A stretch of DNA of 64,000 nucleotides from Hypoxylon rubiginosum (Eukaryota > Ascomycota > Sordariomycetes > Xylariales > Hypoxylaceae): NCBI GenBank assembly GCA_902806565.1, contig CADCXA010000036.1:310001-374000 (forward strand), given 5' to 3'. The notes below the pieces were generated by a model. It searched no databases and was not told the DNA's origin. It saw only the letters and a program-made list of their open reading frames with translations. Positions 35,331 through 45,737 of this stretch are shown piece after piece. Positions within the stretch are counted from its first letter, which is position 1, and each line of letters starts with the position of its first letter. The position numbers and the translations under genes were made by a program.

Positions 35331-36548
35331 TCGGACACCCCCTGGATGGTGTTTGTTATCGATACGTTGCAAAATGAGTTGTGTGGGAGGTTTATCATGG
35401 TTGGTTTATTGTTGGAGATGTCAGATGTATATATTTTAATAATAAAAATCTACTGCAGATATGCGACATTTACAGGTACATAATTTAATGCCTGTATCTG
35501 ATGAGCAGATGTAGAATACAACATTGAAGTAAGGTACTAAAAAGGTGAGATATTTATCAGGTACATATCATCTTGAGCCTGTTTATTAGGTTTGTTAGGT
35601 TTATTAGAGCCGTCCGTTACAGCCCAGTCAAATACCCCACCTTCAGGGTGGGATACGGGATATGGAGGGGAACACAGGGCACTCAGCTGCAGCCCAACCT
35701 ACGCCTTACACGTACCTCTGTAAGGTAGTACCTAACCTTTAGGTACATCCTCCTTACGTCTCTTTATATGCCTCTCCCTACTTCTCACTTCCAACTTTCT
35801 ACACCAAAAGTGAGGTAGCTTTCAGCCTCATCATAGTGACCTCTTAGAACTTACCTTAATCACTTCCCATCTCAACGGCTGGCTACATGCATAGATGTAC
35901 GCAGCTGCATGTTGCATACATCTATGTATGACACGACATACATATATCATCACAGCAAGTACTACAGGCTGTAACCACTGTACTCCTGTACCTGCGCATT
36001 AAGTTACAGTGCCAGACAGCACCGAAACACCTACCAGCATCTCCCAAATCTCCCCATCTCCCCGAACGCACAAGTAAGTGCACAAGTGACAAGTGCCCAA
36101 GTGCTCTTCACTTTGTACATGTATTTGCAACTTGGAACTTCTACATTTAACCTTATTCCGTTCTTCCAAGTTCCTACTCCTTCTCCTACCTTTTTGTCGT
36201 CCTGCGTATTCTTCCCCTTGCATCCGTAATATCTCTCTTGCACAACGCACAACGCAGAACGCAACCCGCATCGTCTTCCACCCCTTTCAACCCAAGCCTT
36301 AGGTCCTCATTATATCTGCATGTCGTCACCCAACCTCGATTCATTGGTCGTGCGTGAACCACATGGACCTTTGCCGCTTCAGTTGGGCGTCCATCCTGCC
36401 GTAACCTGGCCAGCTTGCCAACGGTGAATCCCCCGTAGTAAAACCAGCACGTCACTTTCGACTACCGCTGCCTCATATTCGAGATTCAACCTACTTCAGT
36501 CGACCCCTTTAGCTCCAGTCCTCTCCCAACTGCAGATCTGCCGCCACC
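35331..36548. other. intergenic with an inverted repeat
   Basis: No gene supported. Several overlapping short ORFs at 36000-36450 mirror each other on the two strands. The last part is pyrimidine-rich and probably the leader of the 2EXR gene. Confidence 0.45.
35886..35930. repeat. Inverted repeat, 14-nt arms, 17-nt loop
   Basis: CATGCATAGATGTA at 35886-35899 pairs with TACATCTATGTATG at 35917-35930 with one mismatch. It could form a cruciform in DNA or a hairpin in RNA. No linked gene identifies its role. Confidence 0.7.
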
Positions 36549-37814
36549 ATGTCTTCACCCCTCCATCTGACCCTCCCACCGAGCCTCCAGCGCTTCAGCC
36601 GCTTCTCGGATTTTCCATTCGAGCTACGCCTACAGATCTGGGAGGATATCATATACACACCTGGCATCCACTTCCTCAAGTTCGAGCGCCGCAATGAACT
36701 GCCGGCACGGGAGAGCCAGGTTTCCAGAGACGAGAGTAGTGGTCGCAGCGCGAATCGACCACCGCCTGACCAGATCGAACAGGATAATAAACGGGCAAAG
36801 TTCACCAGCTTCCTCAGACCTGTTTTCCCTTTCCCTGCTGCCGACAAGTCGTACTATCTCACTATGAACAAGACCATCACCCAACTGTCGTTGGCCTGCA
36901 ACGAGGCAAAGGTCATGGTTGAGAAGCTGATATCCCGCCCCGGGAACCTAACCTTGGACAATGGTCGCCTGGTTCTCCTCGAACGCTCCTCTGATATTGT
37001 CTGCTTCGATTATCCTGGCGCAACCTTGTCTCGATCCTTGGGCTACTGGGCCAATCAACTGGATCTCGAGCAGCTTGCCAAGGTTCGTCGGGTTGCTATT
37101 CGTTACAGTACCAAGTGGGATGAGGATTGTCGACTCTGTCGTACTTGCGGTATCATCCACGAGTTTCATCGCGACCACAGCAGCACGCGCCCGCGGCACG
37201 TCCACGAGTTCGCCGCCCTATTCAAGAACCTCGAGTCCTTCTATTTTATGGACTGTCTCGCAATACGTAAGCAGCGCGATAAGTCCGTGCCCTTTCAGTG
37301 TATCGAAGCACAGCAAGGTATGAGCAGGAAAATATCTCCTTGATAGCCGGAGCTGACACGAAAGCAAGAATATGGAGATCAAGGCGAGCACTTTGCCAGC
37401 GGCGAAGGGGGCCGTACATACTACGAGGTCGATCCTCAACGATGCAAGGTCAACACGCACGTCTTCCGAACCCTGGCGTGGGTTCGTGAGAATTACGTCT
37501 CCTACTGCAAGAAGACCGCCAAGGGCTCGGCAACCCCGGAAAACGTCAAGTTTAGGGTTTTGACTTGCGAATGGGACACGGAGGAATTAATCCCTGCCAA
37601 GCGTCAAGAACCAAAGTCCAAACGATCTAGCAACAAGCGTCAAGGAACTCGAATTGCCAGCCTGACTAAGGGTATGAGGAAGCTCAGTCTCGACGCTACT
37701 TCGGCTCCCGACCCTAATCTATACGACGGACTTCCTGTGGTCTTTGGCGACGGCGGGCAGTCCAACTTCGAGTTTACCTTTTCGGTGCCGCCGCCTCCGG
37801 TATTGCGTACGTAG
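36549..37814 (+). CDS. 2EXR domain-containing protein
   Basis: Two exons (36549-37317, 37369-37814) give 404 aa. Near the N-terminus, FSDFPFELRLQIWEDIIYTPG is the 2EXR signature found almost only in Pezizomycotina. A CRLCRTCGIIHEFHRDH segment around residue 200 could bind metal. The C-terminal part is basic (KRQEPKSKRSSNKRQG) with a nuclear-localisation look. The biochemical role of 2EXR proteins is not established. The splice at CAAG|GTATGA restores IEAQQEYGDQ in frame. No obvious link to neighbours. Confidence 0.82.
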
Positions 37815-39036
37815 CATGTTTTAATATGCTGATTGGAACTTCTTTTCGCCAAGGAACATGAGACGGCGGGAAGCTTCGAGAGGCGTGGTTTAACGGATCC
37901 CTAAGAATGCTTTTTTTTTCTACTCTACCGGTTACAGGTGTTGATACCCAAAATGCTTTCGGCGTTCGGTTGAGAGGTTGCGAGGTTGCAAGAGGAGGCG
38001 TTCAAGTCGACAGTACATAGCTTACGAGTAACCACCTACGTATAATGCAGAATCGATATGGTATCGGTATATAGGTTGCTCTCACTTCGTTCAGCTGGAA
38101 CAGTTGTAGGTGATCATCTCGTGGTAGAAATAGCCCGTGGTATAATTACGCAGCGCCACCTTTGATGGGTCCGTTTGGGAAAGGATGTTACATGTCGCTA
38201 ATTTGACCTTGCACTCGCCTCATAAAAAGTCGGTTGAAGAGCAAGAAGAGCAAGGTATGTATGTAGTTACCTGCAAGGCATGGAATGATTTATAGCACGC
38301 ATCTACATACTGGCTGACATCCTTGGGTAGTCGAAAATTCGACTTGCTTCACTTAGGATGTTCGGCTGACAAGAAGAGGGTTTCATTCCGCATCCCGCTT
38401 GATTAGATGAGTTCTATGCTCTAAAATTCGACATTCGACTCTTGTCTCTTTCTTCCCGTGTTCCCCTCCCCCGTAGCTTCGAGGCATCTGTAGGTAGCCT
38501 GATTTACACGGGTAGATTCCATCCTTGGACTCAGCTTGATTGAGGAAAACGGAAGGATGATATCCCAATATCTTAGGTACCTGGAAACCCAATGGCGACG
38601 CCATTCATCGTCCCCTTCAGTCGTTCTCTGCAGCCAAGTGCTGCGTAATCACTAGGCAGTACCTAGGTAGTAAGATTGGTTGCAGCCTCCTAATGGGACC
38701 ACCGCGCTGATATTCATCGAGCTTCGTAGGATCTAGCAACTCTGCTATGCACTCTGTCAATAGCCGTCATGCGCTTCTGTGTGGGAAGTCCTAGAGAAGA
38801 GGCCCTGCGGTAGTTCATCTTGACGTAGCTAAGTGAGACTCGTACCTCAAAATGGGGCTGAGGTCATGTTCTTGACACTTCGAACAGCATGGCTTCAACG
38901 AGAATTGTTGACTTCAATGCGCATTGCATTGTGCCGGTAAAATCGAGGCCCGAGGAGTCGTTCGGGGGGCTAACCGTAGCTGCTCAGAATGCTTCAAGTA
39001 TAAGCGACGGGGCAAATCATCGTCGGTCCATACGAT
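37815..39036. other. intergenic
   Basis: Between convergent genes (2EXR plus, regulator minus). CCTAGG-type motifs near 38570 and 38665. No gene supported. Confidence 0.45.
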
Positions 39037-40457
39037 CTACCAGCCTACGTCCTGAAGCGAGCAAATTCTAGCCCTCTCGACCGAATCTCGTAACGCGCGG
39101 ACGCGTTCATTTACCCCTTCGCTAACATGGCCACCCAGCTCCCTCTGAAGCAGGTCGAAATTCTGCCGGTGGCTCAGGAGACCTGACACCCCCTGCTGCC
39201 TCTGCTCCGGCAAGATGCTCAGCCCCCGGTCGATGTTCTCGAGGAAGTACAGGACCGCCTGGCAGAAGAACATGGTCTGCAGCCTGCCGCTGAAGATGTA
39301 GAACGCGCCCATCTGGATCCCCTTGCCGGGGTCCGAGAGCGTGAGCTGGTCCCGGTCGACGCCGAGGATCCGCCTGTGCACGTGGAAGTACATAATCTCC
39401 CACATATTTACGATCTGTACGTAGCAGCTAACCAGCAGGAGGACGAACGGGGTCTCGAGCGGACTATCCTGTTCGGCTACGTACTGGCTATCGCCGGCTT
39501 GTCCGGCCGAGGTCGGCGAGGGACCAGAACCGTTCAGTAAGGGGTCGACCGCGAGGTCATCGTCAACGGGAACGGGCGCCGCCGCGTGTGGCGGTTCGGG
39601 CTCGTTCTTCACGACCCATCCGAGGTTCGTGATAGCCTGCTGGAACCTCTGCGACATGATGAGCAGCTTCTCGGCGAGCGAGACCCCGTCGCCGGCCGGG
39701 GGAGGAAAGTGGTCGGTGAAGGTCGAGAACTTGATCCTACCGGTATCTATCAGCTCCCGGAGGGCCTGGCTCTGGACGTGGAGGTCGACGTTCAGGTGAG
39801 ATAATTCTTTGATGCACTCATGCCGGTCCAACCTCACCGTAAAGAGGCTGTGCACCTCGAGCGGGTCCCGGATCGGGAGGAAGCCGGCGTCAAAGCAGCT
39901 CATCTCGTACCACTCGGGGATCCTAAACTCGGACGGCGGCGCAACGGAAGTCAGAGTCCAGCCGTTGATATTGCTATGGGACGGCATTGGTTTCTGGCCG
40001 AATATGGTCCTATATTGTTGCTGATCATCAGAGCCCGGTAGCAGTTCTTCTGGGCTTTGAACTAGCGGTTCACCATTTCGGCCATCAAAAGTGTTGTGGT
40101 CTTGATCTCTTAATTGAGGAGACGACGGGATGTCTAATACATGATCTGCCGATTCCCCTCCCGCGGGAGTTGGCGGCGACACTACTTTGCGAGGTCGCCC
40201 CGGTGGTCTGGCTGGCGCGACTTCACAGCGTAGCTCGAGCCGCAGGCAACGAGCGCATTTCTGCTGATTCTCGTCGCGGAAACATCTGAGTTTCGAGTGC
40301 CGACATCTATTATATGAGTTGTCAAAAATTGGGTTCTAGGAGAAGAAGAAAGAAAAAAGATAAACTTGGAAGATCATCGATATCGGTTCTCTAAAACGTA
40401 CCGGTCACACGCGGTGCGCCGCAAACTCGATCTCGCATGAGGAGTCGCCGTCGCCAT
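39037..40457 (-). CDS. Zn2Cys6 transcription factor
   Basis: Two exons (40457-40402, 40306-39037) give 441 aa. The zinc cluster spans the intron: C17-x2-C20-x6-C27-x8-C36-x2-C39-x6-C46 (ACDRCRHSKLRCF, KCARCLRLELRC). The linker PPGRPRK is typical of nuclear DNA-binding regulators. The C-terminal half has the AflR/sterigmatocystin-regulator-like helical look (VLLLVSCYVQIVNMWEIMYF, LQTMFFCQAVLYFLENID). Such proteins often control a local metabolic cluster. The nearest metabolic genes are the dead MFS transporter to the right and the EthD-hydrolase fusion beyond it. The target genes are unknown. Confidence 0.9.
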
Positions 40458-40970
40458 TTGGGCAGCGTGAGTTCGGACTTAGCAAATTGCGAGTATTTAG
40501 GGGAATTACACCAGGTTGTGTTACCAGATAGAATTGAGGGAAATTAATTCAAAGATAGCACAATCCCATCACATTGTACGAAAAGGAAAAGGAAAAAAAG
40601 GAGAAATTTTTATTATGTAACCCAACGGTAACGAATCCGAGGCGGGTTGATTCAAGTCCGACTGTCCGCCAATCCCGCTGAGCACCCGCCGCTGAGCCAC
40701 GATTCAGCTCTCCCAATCTTTCCTTATTCTGCTGCCTAATGCCAAATGCCATAGCTTCGCGCTGCGATGTTAAGTCCAGCAACTGGATTGTCGTATTCCC
40801 GTTAAATTGGGCATACGTAACCCCTACAAGTTCGAACTATCATATGTAAAATCGTATCAAGATGACGGGTTTCACAACTCCTTTTCAGAAATTGACCGAA
40901 TAGATCCAGACAACTGGTTGTGACTCATATTCCTATCTAATGGGTGGTATCTATCTAGGTATCGAGGTAT
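40458..40970. other. intergenic, regulator promoter
   Basis: Lies upstream of the Zn2Cys6 gene and downstream of the MFS pseudogene. Motifs of TATCTAGGTATC type near 40950. No gene supported. Confidence 0.4.
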
Positions 40971-42552
40971 CTACCTAGTCGTCTCTCGTTTTTCAAGGCC
41001 GAATTCTGTTTTCAGCTCCGTCCTCAGCTTGATCCCCTCCTCGAAAAGGGTCAACAGGAAGATGAACCCAGCAAATGGCACACCGATCAGAAACACCTTC
41101 TAGAGTGCCTTCGTAAATATGGTTCGGATCTACTGCCTCGCGGGTTCGTCGAATGATTCCACGAAAGCGAATTGCCCGACGTCAAGGATGCCCTAGCCCT
41201 AGGATTATCGATCATCTGCGCGTAAGTTACCGTGAAGCTGTTGAAGATGGCTGCCGAGATTGTCACGCCCCGGATATTCCCAAAGCTGCGAATGAAGGAC
41301 CAGCTACCTGTAGCGGCTGCCTGGCCTGCTTCTTTGATCGAAGCTTGGAAGGCGGGAAGCTGCGCACTGTTAAGCCCACGAGACTAAACACTGGTAAGTC
41401 TACTCCAGACTCTGCCTGTGAAGTTAAACGGACAGCTTGGAAGTAGATCGGAACGAAGAACGACCAATAATTCCGAAGCGAGTTCAAGAAGCTGATCGCG
41501 TATACGATGACGGCGGCACGGTCGCTAAACATCTGAAGGGGCATGACCTGTTCCGTCGCGGAGGGCAAACCCTCGTAAGCGACAAAAGGCACTAGACCGC
41601 CGGCTCCTACCAGTAGGGGTACGAGTATCTGCACGATCTCCAAGAATAGAAGACGTCCGCCCAGGTCAGGGCGATCAGGATAAACACCGTAGATGCGACT
41701 AGTATTCCATTACCAACGTAGTCGAGCCGCCGGATCTTGTCGTAAGCCGTGGTAGAGTTATCCAATTTGACGGGGAGGAATAGAAATAGGAGTATAAATG
41801 CCAGTCCCCCGATCGGTAGGTTGATATTAAAGACCCATCTCTATGAGGTACTTTGGATAATGACTCCACCTAGAAATAGACCTAGAGTTGTTCCGATACC
41901 ATATACCGTCGTGATGATGGCAACGAAATTGCCTCGCTGTCGTAGAGGGATAAGGTCGGATACGACGACATCGATAATCATGTTAATGCCTGGCCAATAT
42001 CTGTAAGACATTAACGTAGAGATAGGTGAACAAATCCCAGCTTACCAACTAAACCCATTCCTTAGACTACTGTACCAGCGATCAACATCGCCGAGTTCCT
42101 ACCACCACCGCGTATCCCGCTGCGATAGACAGAGTCAGGTGCCGCCTTCCAAAGAGATTAGACAGCTGCCCGCATAGAGGCTGTACGGCCGCGCTTCACC
42201 CGTCCCTTTTCAGTTAGTAAGTCTAGGTACATTGGGACTTGTTCAGCTACCAAGGTAGGTATAGGAAACCCGCCTATCTGGTCAAGAAGAACACATTGCC
42301 AATCCAGACATAGTTCTGACCGACGCCGAGCCCCTCGACGATCGTGGGAAGGAATGTGACGACGACGGTATTCTCAGCTGCGGAGAGTAGAGACACTGTA
42401 CCTAGCGCGATGATGATGGCCCAGAACCGAAAGTCCCTAGGCGAACACTTACTACAGGCGCTAGGCGTTTGCGCATCGGCAGGATCCCCTATGCATATAG
42501 GGGGTTGGGCTTGTTGGTTCAAGTCGACGGCTGCGGCCATGTTGGTTTGCAT
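40971..42552 (-). pseudogene. Major facilitator superfamily drug-type transporter, 14-TM DHA family, decayed
   Basis: From ATG 42552 the frame gives an N-terminus and TM1 (FWAIIIALGTVSLLSAAENTVVV) and then stops after VWIGNVFFLTR. Similarity resumes in other frames: QPLCGQLSNLFGRR, NSAMLIAGTVV then a TAA at 42062-42064 followed by GMGLVG; IIDVVVSDLIPLRQRGNFVA; IIQSTS then a TAG at 41841-41843 followed by RWVFNINLPIGG; the 41263-41643 segment; and a C-terminus FIFLLTLFEEGIKL ending near 40971. In functional relatives the RWVF motif is preceded by Trp, so TAG is a one-base change from TGG. At least two nonsense codons and a frameshift mean that no full-length exporter can be made. Confidence 0.88.
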
Positions 42553-44114
42553 CTTGTCTTGGATCGCGTTCAAAGGCCATCTCATCCCAGTTGCTGAAGG
42601 CAGCTACATAGCTAACCGCAGCAGATACCATTCTGCTTTTAAAGGGACACAATAGTGACATTTGGTGGGCAAAACACGCAGTGAATGCGAATCCGGCCGT
42701 CTTTGACACTCCCCGGGCTGTTGCCGCTGATTACGAGGCGAAGTCAGACCCGCTCGGAAGGTTTTCAAGGCCTGGCCGGCCGCATCGGAAGGTTTCTTCT
42801 AGGTGTACTATGGCGCCGTGCCAAATCCTTGCGTAAATCGTGCCCCGAAAACCAGATGGTTTTCTGATCCCGAGACGACCTGCTCATCTGAACTCCGACA
42901 AGCCAGGGGCAGCTAGTTAATGAGGGTATTGAAGGTAGGTATCTCGTCCTTTGGTGCACACTGAGAAGTTAGAGGTAGGTCGATGCTCGGAAGTTATCTA
43001 AAAGCCGATCGTAGCCAGGTCTACTGGTGCTTTATAAGACGATCCCGCCGACAGAGGCTGATTCTTCATCTCTTACCCTACAACACTCGTCGCTCCCTAC
43101 TTGATCCAAGCTACAATTGCAGTCTACGTCGACTAACCTCGTCGCAGTGTCAAATCACATCGACATCTATATGGACCTCCTTGTTAGACGACCGCTAGTC
43201 GATAAAGTCCGAAGATGACATAGAAGAAGATCTAGAAGAAGAAATGGATCGGACGAAGACAATTTATCCAATCGTAGAAAAGACACAGACGTCTTCTCTG
43301 ATAGAATATGTTATAACACCAGCACTGGGAGCGGACAGCCCTCGCAGTATATTTACTCCTTATTGCAGCCAAACAAGCGTCTTTCACCCTTCTTACCTGC
43401 TATGGGATTTAGCTGTTTTTTTTTTCCAATTGCAATCTTTGAACGATGGCTGGCTAGGCACAGTTGGAAGCGTCGCCTGTCTCTTGTGCCGGTCGCTGCT
43501 TACGCTAGCGTTGGTCATACTTGCGCCAGCTGCCAGCCTGCTGCCTTCGTCGTCGCATTGTAGGTAGCTCGCTTCTTTGATGCTACACGCCGTACGCGCA
43601 AGTTTTATCGAAGTCTAGAAAATAAAAATAAAAAGGGGCAGCGAGGCGAGAATATGATGATCCCTAACGCCGACATGGTTTGTATGAAGATGACCAATGA
43701 TGAGAATGTTTCGGGTTCTCGATGTTCCAGATCTGTGACGGCTCTCTCTCCACTTGGATCAGATTTGCCGACGAGATTGCCGTAGATTTAGACTCATTTG
43801 CTGAGGCTCTGCCGAAGTGGTGTCTAGCTACTATCCGCACGCATACTTGGCAATTCTCCAGGACAATTCGCCATCTCATCTGAACGACTTGGTTGTTGCC
43901 AGCTCAGAAGGACTGAGCACGCGTAAGGAAGACTTTGACTCGGGAGAAGTGATTTATCGATTTTTTTTATCGCGGTGGGAAATAAAAGACATCCCCACAT
44001 CGTTATAGGCGAATATCCAATTATTGGAGTTTGTAAGGCCCCCTTACCCCGAACTATCTGTTTCATTGCATAACTGACGATGACGATGACGATGACAGCT
44101 AAAACACCGAAGTC
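42553..44114. other. intergenic
   Basis: Between the dead transporter and the EthD-hydrolase gene. Short ORFs such as 43244-43567 have no motif. A (TGACGA)3-like run lies at about 44077-44097 just before the next gene. Confidence 0.45.
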
Positions 44115-45737
44115 ATGTCCAATCCGGGGATGCTTTACGTGACTATGCAGCCCAAGCCGGGCCTGCCAATAGAACAATTTCACGAGTGGTATAACAATGA
44201 GCATGGTCCGACCAGACTCCGGCTGCCGCAGATCTTCTCGAATGGGCTTCGGTATCGTGCAGCGGACGAAAAGGAGCCGAGCTTCCTGGCCGTTTACGAC
44301 GTCACGTCTATGTCCCACCTGGAAACCGAGACCTACACGTCTCTTCGGGCTAGCCGATCGCCTCGCGAGGCCGAAACCATCGGCCAAGTAGACGTGAAGA
44401 GATATTTCTGGGATCTAGTATCCACCAAGGAATCCCCCCTCTTCATTCCCATCGAGCAATTGACAGACGATGAGGCCGAAGGTATAGTCCTACTTACGGT
44501 AGAGCTCAAGCTTAGGGAAAATGCCAATTCAGAGGCTGAAACCATTAAGTGGTACGATGAACACGTAAACATGCTATCAAAAGTGCCTGGTTGGTTACGA
44601 TCACGGGTCTTCAAGACATCGAGTCTGGAAACCGGCGTACCAATATCCTTCACGGCTCTTCATGAATTCGCCAAAACCAATGAGCTTGGCGATGCTGCAC
44701 AAAACGCTGCTGCTCACTCTCCTAGGTGGGAAGACGTTGAGGCGAAGTATGCCACGTTGAATTCGCAGCGGTTATACTCACTGTTCTACGTCTTCGGCCC
44801 AGCGCCGCGAGACCTGAGCAACCTGTCTCAACTTCCTCCAGCAGATTCCGTCTTCAAGTCAGCCGATTCGACCACAGCCACCTCGAACGATCCCGCGGCC
44901 GTGATCACTTCCTACGTGACCGCACCCGACGGGCTCTCGATCCCGTACAGGCTCGAGGGCAACCCCGATCCCAAGGCGCCTACCATCGCCTTCTGCAACT
45001 CGCTGCTTACGTCCCTCCACATGTGGGATCCCTTCGTCGAGATCCTGAAGACGCAGCGGCCGCAGTACCGCATCCTCCGCTACGACTTCCGCGGCCGGCA
45101 CGCGATCCCCTCGCCGCCCGTGCCCGCAACTCTAGACATGCTAGCGGACGATCTAAGCAGCGTCCTAGCCCCGCTGCGCATCCCCAAACTCGACACCCTG
45201 ATCGGCGTGTCCATGGGCGGTGCGACGACCCTCAAGTTCGCCCTCAAGTACCCGGACAAGCTGGGCAGGTTCGTCGCCTGCGACTTCAACGTCGCGTCCA
45301 GCTCCGCGAACACGAGCGCGTGGAAGGAGCGCATCGCGATCGCCGAGACGCCCCTCGAGGAGGACGGCAGCCCGGGGATCGGGAAGCTGGCGGGACAGAC
45401 CGTGGAGCGGTGGTTCCATCCTGCTACGATGCGGAAGCGGGACACCGTGAAATGGGTCGCGGATATGGTGGCTAGCAACGACGTCGAGGGGTTCAGGTAC
45501 GGCTGCCAGGCGCTCTGGGACTACGACATGAAATCCCAGATGGGGGACTGCAAGGTCCCGGGGCTGCTGGCCGTGGGCGAGGGTGACGGGAAGGGGGCTC
45601 TGGTCAAAGCGATGGATGGCTTCAGGGGCTTGCTCGGACAGGGGGGTGTAGAATTGGCGATTGTGCCGGAGGCTGGTCACCTGCCGATGTGTGAGAGGCC
45701 GGAAGCCTTTTGGGACGCTGTAAAGGAATTTTTGTAA
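44115..45737 (+). CDS. Tandem EthD-like barrel / alpha-beta hydrolase (3-oxoadipate enol-lactonase-like) fusion
   Basis: A single-exon 540-aa protein. Residues about 5-100 and 122-228 each look like an EthD/stress-responsive dimeric alpha-beta barrel (LPIEQFHEWYNNEHGPTRLR; NANSEAETIKWYDEHVNML). Residues about 265-540 are an alpha/beta hydrolase with nucleophile S366 in GVSMGG, acid candidate D491 in GEGDGKG and H522 in EAGHLP. The fold order and the ILRYDFRGRHAI segment resemble 3-oxoadipate enol-lactone hydrolases. EthD-type barrels include ring-opening and lactone-isomerising enzymes in bacterial aromatic breakdown, so successive steps on one polypeptide are plausible but inferred. No intron or frameshift; no signal peptide. 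Confidence 0.88.
   Translation: MSNPGMLYVTMQPKPGLPIEQFHEWYNNEHGPTRLRLPQIFSNGLRYRAADEKEPSFLAVYDVTSMSHLETETYTSLRASRSPREAETIGQVDVKRYFWDLVSTKESPLFIPIEQLTDDEAEGIVLLTVELKLRENANSEAETIKWYDEHVNMLSKVPGWLRSRVFKTSSLETGVPISFTALHEFAKTNELGDAAQNAAAHSPRWEDVEAKYATLNSQRLYSLFYVFGPAPRDLSNLSQLPPADSVFKSADSTTATSNDPAAVITSYVTAPDGLSIPYRLEGNPDPKAPTIAFCNSLLTSLHMWDPFVEILKTQRPQYRILRYDFRGRHAIPSPPVPATLDMLADDLSSVLAPLRIPKLDTLIGVSMGGATTLKFALKYPDKLGRFVACDFNVASSSANTSAWKERIAIAETPLEEDGSPGIGKLAGQTVERWFHPATMRKRDTVKWVADMVASNDVEGFRYGCQALWDYDMKSQMGDCKVPGLLAVGEGDGKGALVKAMDGFRGLLGQGGVELAIVPEAGHLPMCERPEAFWDAVKEFL

Noticed and set aside
40610..40690. GATTCAAGTCC-containing region considered as a tRNA
   Set aside because: No complete acceptor or anticodon stem could be built on either strand.
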